NCBI GenBank assembly: GCA_037043235.1
Contig: JAWRVZ010000042.1
Span: 3,048,001-3,112,000 of the forward strand
Direction of reading: 5' to 3'
DNA length: 64,000 nt
Origin: Rhodeus uyekii
Taxonomy: Eukaryota > Chordata > Actinopteri > Cypriniformes > Acheilognathidae
Shown here: piece after piece, positions 11,690 through 23,869 of the stretch
Position numbering within the stretch: position 1 is the first letter of the stretch
Layout of the letters: each line of letters starts with the position of its first letter
Notes under the pieces: generated by a model
What the model saw: the letters and a program-made list of their open reading frames with translations, nothing else
Database searches by the model: none
Told to the model about the DNA's origin: nothing
Position numbers and translations under genes: made by a program

Positions 11690-12210
11690 AGAGCTTCAAG
11701 TCACTGACTTGAGAACAGGGGTAGTAGCCGTACATGGAGGCCTGTCCCATTATAATAATTACACACTATGCATGGTAATAAGCATTGGCCGGGTCACTTC
11801 AAAGCTGTTGGTCACACAGGTGTTCTGGGAATGTCCCTGCAGCCCCTCGTTATTGCTCATTAATTAGAGACGCACTCTAAGGAGCTCCATATGAGGTTCT
11901 TCCCTCCAGTGGTTTACACGTCACATTCGACATGAATGCATCATACTTATGCTGACTCACACTGTTTAGTGCCACCAGTCACACAGCTTCACCTGGGATG
12001 GGGTCCGAATGGGACCACAGGGGAGCTGCTGACTCTAAAAGCCCCACTGTAAAGCCTCTTATAGACACATTAAATCAACTGGAATAATAAAATCAGAAGT
12101 GTCAGGGTTTTTTTGGTTTCATAAATCGCATTTATTGCCTCTGTCATTGGCTGCCGTTAAAATAGGCCTATAGTTTAATAGCTTCACGCTGCCATTGCAT
12201 GCATACAGGA
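11690..12210. promoter_or_regulatory. Candidate conserved non-coding element in bmp6 intron 2
   Basis: About 500 bp without recognisable repeats, with mixed GC and many transcription-factor-like cores: ATAATAATTACAC near 11752, CTCATTAATTAGAG near 11857, TTTACACGTCACATTCG near 11911. It is flanked by AT-rich intron text. Judged only from appearance; conservation across fish was not tested. Confidence 0.25.
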
Positions 12211-12914
12211 CCGTCTTCACATATGGTTTTTAAGGGGGGGGGGGAAGGCTATTTCCAAGAAGGCCAGATGTACATGAAAACAACCAGGGATTAGAATATA
12301 CACAAACAGAAAAGTAATAACTCTTCAGTCATGGCGAGCCGGATTTTTCATGAGGTATTGATGGATCGTCATGAAAACAGAACCTAATTTCAAAATAAAT
12401 ACAATTGGCAGTGTTTAAAAAATGCCTCTCAGATTTCTCCCCAACAGTTTTATCCCAATATAATGGCATGGGTTTCATTGATAAAATGTATATTCACTAT
12501 GAGTTGCTTTGGATAAAACTACCAACTGCATAAATGTAAGTGTATAAACTCTTATTCAACTTCAAGATTCATTATATGCCAGTTATCTACACTGTAAAGC
12601 CTTGCTGTAAAAACAATAGACAGATTCTGACAGTAATTTTAATTTGTAAAAATTTTTTTAATACCATTTTCCATTAAAACAGTAATATACCATAGAAATG
12701 AATACCTATGAATGAAATGAAAACAAATGAGTGAATTCAGACACTGGTGAACACCCGGTTCACTGAAGAACAGAGAAACAAAACCAGACAAGAGAGAGAA
12801 GCTGGTTAGTAATGAGTAATAATGTGTCAGTTCTTGTGTTTCTATTTTTTCTATTATTATTCTATTGTTCCGCTTTTCTTCAGCGATTCTGCTTGTTAAC
12901 AGCAGGTGTTCATC

Positions 12915-13300
12915 ACTAATGAGATTGTGACTCTACTAGACCCTCCCCTGTGAAGATCATGAACCCAATCTCCAACCAGACCAAACTGGATTAAATATTT
13001 TGAGTTTCCCAATCTCAATCTGACTTCTGACCTGAAATGCTATCAATATCATAATCATGCACTGTTCGTTTGTTGGCCAAAGGAGAACTGGTTCCCACGA
13101 CTGAGCCTGGTTTCTCACAGGTTTCTCTCTCCATTCCGTTCTTCATTCATTCCGTCTCCTGCTGGAGTTTTGGTTCCTTGGCACTGTCGCCTCTGTCTTG
13201 CTTAGTTGGGGACACTTAACACTTAATATGTTTAATAAGGTTAAATCCTGTTCTCTCTATGAAGCTGCTTCAAAACTTGATTTGACTTGTGCTCAAGAAT
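12915..13300 (+). mobile_element. LINE 3' UTR fragment, copy 1
   Basis: Contains the same text as the tails at 35460-35898 and 49660-50510: GTGACTCTACTAGACC, GAAGATCATGAA, TCTCAATCTGACTTCTGACC, CCTGCTGGAG, TTGGTTCCTTGGCACTGTCG, GCTTAGTTGGGGACACTTA. No reverse transcriptase part remains here. Confidence 0.65.
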
Positions 13301-15627
13301 TACTTATATATTGGCTGAATTATCTCACTGCAGCACTGCGTCAATGTTACTCTTACTCTATTTTACATTACATTAAGGATTTTTTTGTGGGGTTGAAAGG
13401 GTTAAAAGGTGTACGATAAAAAGACACACCCGCAAGATGTATTTCAACAGTAATAAACTCTAAATTTAAAAACCGTTATATGCTGGCAACACTGTTGCTA
13501 GTGCTTTCCCGTAAACTCAAAAACAGCTTCCATCCAGGAAAGACCAAGAAACACTGAGAATGTGCTGCATGTTGCTATATTTACTAGACAGTGACTGTGT
13601 AGTTGCAGATGTAGTGAAAATCTCTTTATTTAAAAACAAAATTTGTGGACTCCAATGAAATAAGTTCACAGTAATAATATACTCACAACAGAAATATTAG
13701 TTTGTGAATTTGAATGAGAGTTGGTCATTTTAAAACAGCCGGTTTCTGAAAATAAACTGAGTTTATTCAACTTTTAATTTAATGCACGCATTTTACTAAA
13801 GCAGATTACAGTAAATAACTGTTTAATTAACAGTACATTACTGGCAACACTGTTTTACAGTGACAATTTACAGGACAATTTCACAGTAATAAAGGTGCAG
13901 AGTTGCATATATTTCCATACACCCTGTGATTTTTAATAAATTGTGCTTATAAAGTTGTAAAAATCTGAGGATATTACTGGGATAAACTGGACTGGGATAA
14001 ACTGTGACTGCGAGGCATTTTTATTTGACAAATGTCTCTACAGAAAGTGTTCAATTATGCAGTAATGTAATTACTGTGAATTAAAGTGAGAAGACTGTGA
14101 ATAACAATCAAGGCAAATTTTCATCACAGTCAAATGAAAAGAGAACAATAAGTGAAAACAGTAGTTTAAGTGAACTAAACCTTTCTAGAATACATTCACT
14201 ATGATGTCATAGTGGTTCATAAAGAGAGTAATATTTCTTTAAAGTTTTGCTAGTGCCTCGATAAATTACATGATTTACTTTCTGTAAATTCCATAACATT
14301 GTCTTTACAAATATACTCCATAGACTTTATTAGATAAATGGGATTGGTCTTGGTGACGGGTCAAATAACAAAAAACTTAAAATAGCACATCATGGCGAAG
14401 AATACCTATGATGACCTATTACATTTGCCAAGGTGTGCAGTAAACAACAGAGAACATTACGCAGGTTCCAACAATATAGTATGTCTGAGAGTGATTTTGA
14501 ATTTCGACACTTGAAACAAACAATGAAATAATTGTTTTTTGTTTCCAATCTATACCCAATTACTACATGAAACATAATGTCCCAATAAACAACTAATGTG
14601 TGCATTGTTGGGAATCACTTGAAAAATGCTTTTACAAGTCATTGTTTCATTACATTTCAGACCATGTGAGGCTTGTTGACTCGAGGTTCTCTACACTTCT
14701 GGTTGAGGTCAAATCGTCTTGCCACATGGGCTAAATTCAGCCAGATATACAGCCCCTCTGCACCAAGTCCATAACCAAGTTATTTTTTGCTTCATGAATT
14801 AAAGGCTAACACACTTCAGAAGTATCTCTCAGCCATCTTGTGCATCTGCTTAGCTCAGCTGTACCGCATTTCCCCAACCAGTGTGTTTTTTAAAGATCAC
14901 AAACCATAAACACAGTAATTATGCTGTTAGAACTTGACAAGTTTGCAAATTAATCTGTTTGTAAGCAAATACATTTTGCAAGCCACACAGTATTTGGGAT
15001 TTACAGGCAGAAAGTGGCATGTAGGGAAATACCACAAAGCTCTCTATAATTTGCATCAAGGTAAACCTTGTTGTACAGTTATACAATGACTGGCGATACA
15101 TAATCTCAAGATATGGCTAAAAATAAAAGACTCTTGCTGCAGGTTTATGGAAAAACAGTGTGTGCATTGTTCAACACAGGATGTACACAAAACTTCATGA
15201 TAAACTTCAGAAAACTATTTGGGAGAGAAACAGTTTGTTCATTTAGCTAGAGATTTTGGCTCTGGCCTTTGTTTCTTGTTAGGTGCCATTTTTGTAAAAA
15301 AATAAATAAAAACAGGGGTTGTCTCATGGTCACACCTTATTGGTGTGTTTTGAACACTTTACCGGTCACGCCATCAGCCTTTCTCAAGTAGATATCCCTC
15401 CCAACACCCACAAAGTCAATGTTTGACGTGTGTTGGTGGGTTCTTTTTTAGACGCCAAACTAAAGCTATTTCAGTTGTGCGTTGTGGTCATGGCCATAGT
15501 CTACATAAAGTACATGGTAGACAACTTCTGCTGTGTTCAGTGAGGGATGCCTGGACTTGATTCAAAAATACAGTCAATTACTCAGCTTGAAAACCATGCA
15601 CAAGTGCAACAAATTGCAGTTTAATAC

Positions 15628-15865
15628 TTAAAGGGATAATTCACCCAAAAATTCCAGAACATTCTGTCATTAACTTCCTCTTCCTCCAAACCTGCAAGAC
15701 TTGCGTCCATCTTCAGAACACAAATTAATATAAAAATGAATGAATATCCCACACATAAATATAAAAATTGTATTTGTGTTCCGAAGATGAACTCATAGGT
15801 CTTATGAACTTATGTCTTATATCTGGTTTGGAACAACATAAGGGAGAGTAATTATTGAAAACATT
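15628..15865. mobile_element. MITE with TTAA-AGGGATAATTCACCC end
   Basis: Starts at TTAA followed by AGGGATAATTCACCCAAAAA, the signature left end of a MITE very common in cyprinid genomes as I recall it. The inner part has the expected palindromic text (CATCTTCAGAACACAAATTAA against TTTGTGTTCCGAAGATGAAC). The right end is decayed near 15865. Confidence 0.7.
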
Positions 15866-16045
15866 GTTGGTTGGTCTAACGTTGATCATTTTTGCATTTA
15901 GTTATAAATCAGGTTTCCGGAATACAATATGAACTACATACGGGTGCACTATTTGTTAAAAAATTGAAGTCATATCTTTCCTACTAGAGGGACCAAACAG
16001 AATTACAAAACACATTTGGACACTACCAATTTTATAGTAGACGTG

Positions 16046-16180
16046 AGTTTTAATGGCGTTAGGAAACCCAACTAAGTGTATTGAAGATACAGATAAGTAT
16101 GTAGCACAAGGACAGGGTATCCCTCAGGGATCTGTCTAAGGCCCTTTGAGGTTTTCTCAAGAGGCTCAGTTGTAATTCGT
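16046..16180 (+). mobile_element. Reverse-transcriptase-like fragment (GIPQGSV), copy 1
   Basis: Contains GTAGCACAAGGACAGGGTAT, then text translating to QGIPQGSV before a stop and GPLRFSQEAQL in continuation. GxPQGSxLGP is a conserved non-LTR reverse transcriptase block. It is nearly identical, in inverted orientation, to 18462-18560. Only about 110 bp is shared. Confidence 0.45.
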
Positions 16181-16261
16181 ATTCGTATAATACAATAAGA
16201 ATATGGAATTGTATTATATACTTTATAAAATAATATTTTTAAATTGAACTGTCCGGGTTAC

Positions 16262-16454
16262 CTGTCCGGGTGTTCCCCAACCACCTGAAACACAGTGAGT
16301 AGGAATGTCTCATTGCGGAAGGCCTTGGTGACACACTCCTTGTAGATTCTGAATTCTGCCGCTGTGATGGCCTCTCCCTCTGGGATCTGGGACAGGTTGA
16401 ATTTGAACTCTTTATGGTGTCGTCTTTGTGGAGACAGCTCCCTGTCATTTTCCA
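16262..16454 (-). CDS. bmp6: bmp6 exon 2: prodomain (arm domain)
   Basis: Second coding exon, 193 bp, acceptor CTCAACAG|TGG and donor GACAG|GTAACC. The split codon G|TG joins exon 1 to read MSFVNL-VENDREL, as expected for the family. It contains RHHKEFKFNLSQIPEGE and TAAEFRIYKECV; the phrase EFKFNLSQIPEGE is the BMP6 form (BMP5 and BMP7 differ here). An Asn-Glu-Thr sequon (about residues 174-176) sits where family members carry an N-glycan. It encodes residues about 127-190 and ends in phase 2. The preceding intron is 23 kb. No stop or frameshift is seen. Confidence 0.93.
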
Positions 16455-16563
16455 CTGTTGAGACACACAGAAGTACAATGAGATGTTTTAGATGTTTATC
16501 ATTTGTATGTTAGCATACTCTGGGCCATACATTTACTATAAATTAGCAAGAATAAGTTTGTGA

Positions 16564-17440
16564 CATCTGGATTTCTGCTCTGATGACCCCTAAATGTGGT
16601 CTGATCTTCAAATCTAAAATTGTTTTTCTCCAAAAGCTAATCGGTGTCAGTTATATATATAGTTAAGAAAATGAGATTGGAAGTGTGGAAGTGTGATGAC
16701 TGGACTTTTAAATAAAGGCACGCACTGACAAATCTGTTCTTCTCAAGAATAATTGGTTAGTGTGAACCAATGCATTGATCCCAAAAGACATTAAAAACAC
16801 ATTGCAGAGCTGCACAGAGCTAGAAAGGGTCACAAAAGCATTACTATAAGAAATAAACTGAACAACATAGAACAAACATGTCTGAATAAAATATTGAGAC
16901 ATGTTTCATTTTTGCCCAAAACTATCTGAATGTTCCACAACGCTTCTGGGAAAATATTATTTGGAGAGTTGAGACAAAGGTTAAACTTTTTGGCTAAACT
17001 GCACAACACATTTCGTTAGGAGAAAAACACCATTGCATACAACACCAAAACCTCTTCTTTACTATGAAACATGGTGGAAGGAACATTGTGGTTTGGCTCT
17101 GCCTTGCTTCTTCAGGGTACAGACCAGAAATTGAAGGAACAATAAAATCTAACATTTTATATATTATATATACCTTTTAAAGAGGTTGGGTAATGTAACA
17201 AGACAAAGATCCCATACCAACTAAAGAATGGTTAAAAACTTTACATTTAAATGGTTCAAAATATTTGGTGGAGGGTTCAATGGTTAACTTACTCTTTTCA
17301 CCTTTCAGTGCAAAAGGCATATTTACAGTACAATGTATTCAATAAAATGTGAAAATTTTTAATTGTTTGAGTTATTAGTTGTCAGAATGTTTTTGGTTAT
17401 ACTTGTAAGATCAGACCACACTTTATAAGTAATTAAAGCA
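16564..17440 (+). mobile_element. Tc1-like transposon relic with long inverted ends
   Basis: Inverted repeats of about 40 bp flank the element: left GGATTTCTGCTCTGATGACC...TGTGGTCTGATCTT, right the complement of AAGATCAGACCACACTTTATAAG...AGAAATT. The plus-strand interior carries transposase-like pieces broken by stops (FWENIIWRVETKVKLFG near 16940, then MKHGGRNIVVW near 17075, matching the KHGGGSxMVWGC block of Tc1 transposases). Inactive. Confidence 0.65.
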
Positions 17441-18461
17441 GAAATTCAAAGGTACAATGAAAAGAGACCTCCATGAGGCATGGGAGTGTAAACAAATAAT
17501 CAAGCCAATGTTACTGTTTTAGAGACAACAAAAAACATTGACTCTTTACAATACTATGACATAATATAATAACATACTATTAGGTATGCAATATACATTC
17601 ACGGTTATAATCAAACATTACGTCCTATTGCTTTAGCAATATTAGTAAAAGACCAACATGTTACCAGTAACATTAACTTTTTCACCAAGGTTTTTCTTTT
17701 CACATACCTAAAAATTATAAAGATGTGGTAAGCTATGTATGCTCAATAATAGCCTATAATTGACTGACCTAATTCACCCATATGGTCTATACATACGCAT
17801 TTATATAACAGCACCACTTCACAGAGCGTCCAGATGTGCAGTGCATGTGCTGTAATAATGATTCACTATTTCTGGTAGAATACTAATTCTTTATTTATTC
17901 AAGCTGTTCCCACAGCAAAGGACATCACAGAAATTCATTTATCCACTGTTTTAAGTTTTTCTGCATGAGTGGCTGAACTCAAGGAAAAAGGGGAAACTGT
18001 GACCAGAGTGTGTTTTCTCGTAAAATGACAGCTTTGTCATTCTGCCGTGCTACTCTTCCCCTCACGTCACAGACAACCCTTCCTCTTGTTCCTATGGACG
18101 ACCCATGGGCTGAATTTCTTGCCATAAGTACAAGTCCAGCCGGATGCCCCGCTTGTGGGCCCAGGGTGAGGTGTCCTGCTCTGATTGTATTTCCATGCTT
18201 CCCTAGGTGAGGAACACACACTTCCATTTAAGCCCTCCCTCCTTGTGAAGAGGAAGAGAAAGTCATGGAGTTAACTAAATCGTGGAGCAAAGGAATGAAT
18301 TAGAGATCACCAAGGGTTTTCGGGTGATTTGAAAACTACCCCTTTTTCTCTGTTTGGTGAATTACAGAAGCTGTTTAAATTTCTCCAACATCACATGGGA
18401 GAAACTTCTCTGATCTGTGGTCTTCCAACAGGGAGTTATACTCTTCTGTTGCCCTTACACA

Positions 18462-18560
18462 TGCGTTACGAATTACAACTGAGCCTCTTGAGAAAACCTC
18501 AAAGGGCCTAAGACAGATCCCTGAGGGACACCCTGTCCTTGTGCTACATACTCTGCTCTA
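18462..18560 (-). mobile_element. Reverse-transcriptase-like fragment (GVPQGSVLGPL), copy 2
   Basis: Minus-strand translation gives EYVAQGQGVPQGSVLGPLRF, the conserved block of non-LTR reverse transcriptases. Inverted partner of 16046-16180, about 2.3 kb away. The frame closes soon after; flanking text is not recognisably reverse transcriptase. Confidence 0.5.
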
Positions 18561-19744
18561 ATTGACTGACTAACCTTGGAAAACCCACCTGCAATGTATG
18601 AAATAGAGTCCTGGTAGCATCTAGTGAGACTTTTGACCTCTGGTTGTTGTTTTTTTTCCAAAAGAAAAAAGAAGAAGAAGAGAGAGAGAGGAGTAGAGAG
18701 AGAATTTGCTTTAGTGAAGTTCCAGTTTCAGGGTTCACATGGTGATGGCTTAACACCAGGCGTTTTCTCACTCACAATATGCCTGAGTAATTCATACTGA
18801 AAGCAATTTCCAGAGGTCCCATTTGTGATGTTTTTAACATCAGCACATCAGGGTTTGAATGTGACCATTTCACAAGCTGCTGAGACTTCTTCATTAACAA
18901 CTTTCACAGGTGGATACAACAACAGAAGCCAGTCTCTCCACAGCAAAAACATCCGAGATGACAGATATATTAAAGGTCATCAACACATCAAGGCAGTATC
19001 GAGGGCAACTGGTCTGGAAATTACCTTGTTATGTTGGCTAAAAAATGATAGGCTGGCTGAAATTAGATTTCCCATGAGAGTGTGGTAGAATAAATACTCT
19101 GCAAATGGTATTCTTTTAATACGTTTACATTCCCTGTATTACAATTAAGAAAGTGGAATTTTGCAAAGATTCCAGTTGTTCAGGAGTTCTACTTCCTCTG
19201 CAAATGCTGTTGCCTTTTTGAAAGGATAATGGAAAAAAGGAGGCTCACAAAATGATAGATTATACTTATATCAAGGACTTGGCATGGACAGTAAGAAACA
19301 CAACCAAAACCACAGAGCCCATATGGTTTGATATAACTGACGTGGTTTTTCAGGGGACAGACCCAGTAAGGATCCACAACAATAACTGTGAGGCCACATA
19401 CTAAACAAAAATGTGAAAGTGCAAAAGGAGGTTTGAGGAAGAGACATTTAAGAGAGACAAAGTGGAAAGTCTTGAGTGTCTTTCATTGTGTTGGCGTTTT
19501 ACATCATCTTCACAGATATTTTTCTCCCACACATTAACAGGAAAAGAGGACAAGGATGTGATGACAGATCCAAGGAGAGAGACATACTATGAGAAATGGC
19601 TACAATTATATGTATGCTGTGTGAATTGTGTTAAGTTCAAAGTGAAAAAAGGAAATAAAACATTAAAATATATAGGCATTTTATGTCTATATTTCTAACA
19701 TATTTCATAGTTCATAACTCTAATTATATATAAAGGTTTACGTG

Positions 19745-20990
19745 TAAATTACTAGTACTACTTATGCTGCTCCACACTCAGATATTTAGCTTCTGCATCA
19801 ATGTCTGGAACTTGACTAGGCCATTCTAAAACTGGTCAACAATTCTGAGGTAGATTTGCTTGAATTTTTGAGTGATGCCAAAACGCTCAGGATCTGGTGC
19901 TACAAATCTTTCACAAACCATCAAACTACCACCACATAGGGATGAGCGAGTACAGCATTATCTGTATCTGTAAGCAATAGGAATTATCTGTATCTGTATC
20001 TGTACTCGGGCTGGGTGGGGCCAAATCCGGAAGTGAGCGGGATTTAACCGGTATGTTATTTTTAATCATGCAATTGATATGGGTTGATCAGAAATTGTTA
20101 TATGTATTGCTGATTAGAAAGCTATATACATGACAGCATCAGCATTGAGCTTCAGATCAATGGTTTTGATCACGATAAAAAACAAACTATACACAGAACA
20201 AGTTTTGCAACAATGAATACAACACAGGCGGTTGCAATTATGAAGAAATCATAATTTTTAATCATAATTTTTTGTGTGAAGTCAAAAAACTGGTTAGAGC
20301 CAGCAAAAAGACAAAAGACAAAATCCAACAGGCAGAGATGCAACCCCATGTTTACCAGAATTCTACTGGTTAATAAGTAAGCACTACAAACAAATCAAAA
20401 TCAAAAACAAACCTAAAGCTGAAGAAACCCTAAACGTTGACGGAAAAGACCCGCGAACCTGAGTGACTGAGGAAGAGACAAAGAAAGCTGTTCTCTTCTC
20501 AATGAGCAGAGCGGGAAACAGCAAATCTGTATGTGTAGGGGAGGGGCGCTGTGACTAGCCTATCACAGAATCCAGACACAGCCAACTACCCAATGAGGAT
20601 TTTTATTCAATCCGAGCACAGACATTGACTCGTATTACTCGTATAATACTCGTACTCTGCAAAAAGTTCTTTATCCTTACCGGATACTTCTTTCAGCCGA
20701 GTATCTGTCTCAACTCTACCACCACACCACCATGATTGACTATTACTGTGAGGTTCTTCACATGAAATGTAATGTTTGATTTCTACCAACATAATGGTAG
20801 AACATAGAAGAAGTTTTACTTTTGATGACTTTGTCCATAGGGCATTATGCCATATTTCTTGAGACTCATCGAGGTGCTTCTTAGCAAATGTGAGGTCTAT
20901 CTAAAGTTGGGAGATGCCCAGAATTCTCTGAATGTTGCTCTTCAGTTCTTCTAATAGTATAGCTTAATCTTGGAGTAATTCTAGCAGGAT
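19745..20990 (-). mobile_element. Tc1-like transposase relic, split by an insertion
   Basis: On the minus strand, text at 20820-20900 reads DLTFAKKHLDESQEIWHNAL and at 20710-20790 reads NSQSWWCGG or, in another frame, VIVNHGGVV; after the insertion, 19750-19870 reads LEWPSQVPDI. These follow the Tc1 order (xFAKxHLD...W, HGGGSVMVW, EWPSQSPDLNPIE). Stops and frame shifts are frequent. Confidence 0.55.
19937..20714. mobile_element. Insertion inside the Tc1 relic, with CTACCACCACA duplication
   Basis: The host text CTACCACCACA occurs at the left edge (before AGGGATGAGCGAGTAC) and again at the right edge (after CTGTCTCAACT), the sign of an 11-bp (or shorter) target site duplication. The element is rich in CTGTATCTGTA and ACTCGTAT-type words. 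Class not determined: an 8-bp core would fit hAT, a longer one retroposition. Edges are good to a few bases. Confidence 0.55.
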
Positions 20991-23270
20991 GGCCAGTTCA
21001 TTAAAGCCATCCAGGCTTAGAAACTGCTTTGTAACCTTGTCCAATCTTAAATTCAAAATTACACTAATTATACTGGCAAAACTCAGACAACTAAATATTA
21101 AATAACTGAAACCTCAACAACCTAAGTTGTTTTACAGGAAATGCACCTCTTAATGGAACACATGTAAACTGAAACACGCCAATATACATTACAGATTTAT
21201 AGTTGAATACATTTCATAAATTTTTTTAATTGTTAAAAATGTATTTTGTTAAGTTGATAAAGGAGTCTGGGATAAAGCTCTATGTTGCTCTAATTAGAGC
21301 TGATTCTCCATTTCCACCTGTATAACATCTGTTTCTTTCTTTCTGTGCTATTGTCATTAGCCCACACAAGACAAAAAGGAGTGGGCTGTGAGAAGATATG
21401 GAAAAACTTCAAAACATGCAGACGTGAGACAGAGAGACATACACCTTCAGAGAGAGAGAGACATAGAGACTTTTTTTTTTCTTTTTTTTTTTTTTTGCCC
21501 ATCACAGTGGCATACGGCTGCATGGACTGGGCAGTCAGACTTCAGTGTGGTCCGTGGTCACATGTGAGCCACACTTTAAATGTTTTCCATCATATCCTCT
21601 GAAGTAGTCCGGTGGTCATTTGCATTTGATTTACACACCACATCTAGACTTTTTCCTCCTTGCCCACAACCACTAAGAAAAACAACAATTCCCTTCCTCC
21701 AAGACCAAAGGTGGCACTACACTGATGTTAATCCTACATCTAATTTTTTTGTATTCAAGAGTCTTTGCTCTGTCAAGTATCCAGGAGATGCAAGAAAGAT
21801 GCTAGAAAATGACATCTTTGAAAAATTATGCTAGAAAATTTTGACTGGTTGAATCATTTGAACACATTTCACAAACCGGTCTCTCAAGTAGCCAGTAGTT
21901 TACATAAAAATACATTGGCAGCATTACAGGAGAGTGACGTATATTTGACAGTTCCATGTCTTTAATTTATAAAATGGTAGTAGTTTACATCAATTTAATT
22001 GTGGAGATATGTAGGACAAATGTAAATGACTGATTAAAGTCTGTTTATTACTGTGCATTTTATACTGATAATAATACAGGCCTTAAGCCATATGATCGGT
22101 TAAACTAATCATGCTGATCTTAATGTCATCAAATGTGATGGTTTTCAAAGTATACAATAAACTTTATAATTTATCCTTTCAATGCTTTTAAGCCTCCACT
22201 TTATACATGCAGTCCTGAAAAAAAGTCACTGCCAACAAGTTTCTGTTAAGGATTAAGGCATAATTTATAACTAAAGCTTTTTAATTATTCTGTCCCATCG
22301 AAAATCAGCCACCACAAATTTGTGAGAAAAAAATGCTGTGTGTACATGAGGCCTGCAATTATTTCCCGCGACTTTGCAGCACATGAAACATTCAGACGCA
22401 GATGATTTGAAAGCTGTCTCCTTCAGTTTAACCAATAAAAATGTGCAGTGAAGCCAGGCATGTGAAGAATCCATCTGTGTTTATGTAATTATCTTCAGAA
22501 TCCCCTTTCACATTCTCTTGCCCCACAATCTAATTGTTTCAACTTCTGTAATAAAAAGCTCCTGTGACTTGCTTGTCATCTGTATGGCTGCACTTGTTTT
22601 TGACACTCATAAAAAAGTGAATAACACTTTATAACGCTCAACCAAACCCACCACAACTCTTTTAACCAAAATGCTTATAGCCTTGTGTTGTAAAGCCTGC
22701 TCCAGAACAGAGTTAGCACTGCATTGTGTTGCTACAGGAATAACGTATGAAATACTATGCTAGAATTTAATCAGTTGTTTACCAAAAGAGAAAACCAATC
22801 ACAAATTAGCTAATTTCTTATCTCATGAATTAAATACACATAAAATCTTCTGCGTTCTGAGGGCAGTTGAAATTAAGTTTAAAATCTCAGAGACGTTAAA
22901 TGCTCTACTTTGATTTTCTTTCATTTTTCTGGGGTTCTCTTTTGTTTTGGGAAGATGTAAGCCCACCAGAGTGCATGTATTCAGTGTCATTTTCATAGAC
23001 AGACTTTTACACATACAGCCTTTAAAAGAAAAATGTTGGGTTTGTATCATTTAGAGACCATGTGTGTCACTACTACTAAACCACTTCTGGGATGGGAAGT
23101 TGTAATATTTCCAACATATGCTAATTGGAAAACCGTGCCTCTACCTACATTTTGGCAAATCTAAAAAAAAAAAAACGTACATATGCATACACTTCACTGC
23201 GGTTTCCAGCTGAAATGAACACTAGAGGCAGTAAAACACCAACCAATTTTATTCATTTTCAAACAAATTA

Positions 23271-23869
23271 CCGTATTTTCCTGTATATAACCCGTGGGTT
23301 ATACAAGATTTTACAAACCCCGCAGGGGGTGCGGGTTATACAAGGGTGCAGTCTATACCATACATTTTTTACACGTAATCATATTTCAATATATTTGTTA
23401 TGTCCCTAAGGGATGTAAGGTTTTTTTGCGGTATTTTCTTTACGTTTTTCTTTCTTACGAGGGTTGTTGTCTCTGGCACTTGTACTATCACTCTGACAGC
23501 TGGCTCTGATAGGCTGTCTGACCTGTCAATCATGCAAGAAGACGTGATTGGCTGTGCTGCCATGAGGGCGGGCTCTTCTCGTCTCATCCGATGATCAACA
23601 CCTGTAGAAACGCTTCTTAAGGGACGAGCTGCTGCACAGCGGGAGAGACTGCTTTTTCTCTTTTTCCTTTTTCTCGTTTGATTTCTTATTGTTTGAATTT
23701 CGCGCACAAGAACTGTGTACCGAGCCTGAACAGTTATGGATAATTGATGTCATGTGAGCAACAATCGAAATGTGAACTTACACAAAAATGTGTACCAATG
23801 ATTTTTTACATAAAAACCCAAAACCCACGGGCTATATGTGCAGTGCGGATTGTCTGCGGGAAAATACGG
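23271..23869. mobile_element. MITE with CCGTATTTTCC ends (599 bp, TA duplication)
   Basis: TA on both sides, left end CCGTATTTTCCTGTATATAA, right end GCGGGAAAATACGG. Subterminal CCGTGGGTTATA and CCCACGGGCTATA are also inverted. No transposase; the open frames inside are chance. Confidence 0.8.

Larger units (their letters stand above)
11106..16261 (-). other. bmp6: bmp6 intron 2
   Basis: 5.2 kb intron. AT-rich run at 11160-11640; repeat-poor candidate regulatory block at 11690-12210; SINE-core fragment (GTTGCTTTGGATAAAA) near 12500-12545; LINE 3' tail at 12915-13300; MITE at 15628-15865; reverse-transcriptase-like fragment at 16046-16180. Nothing is recognised in 13310-15600; the ORFs there look like chance. 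Confidence 0.75.
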
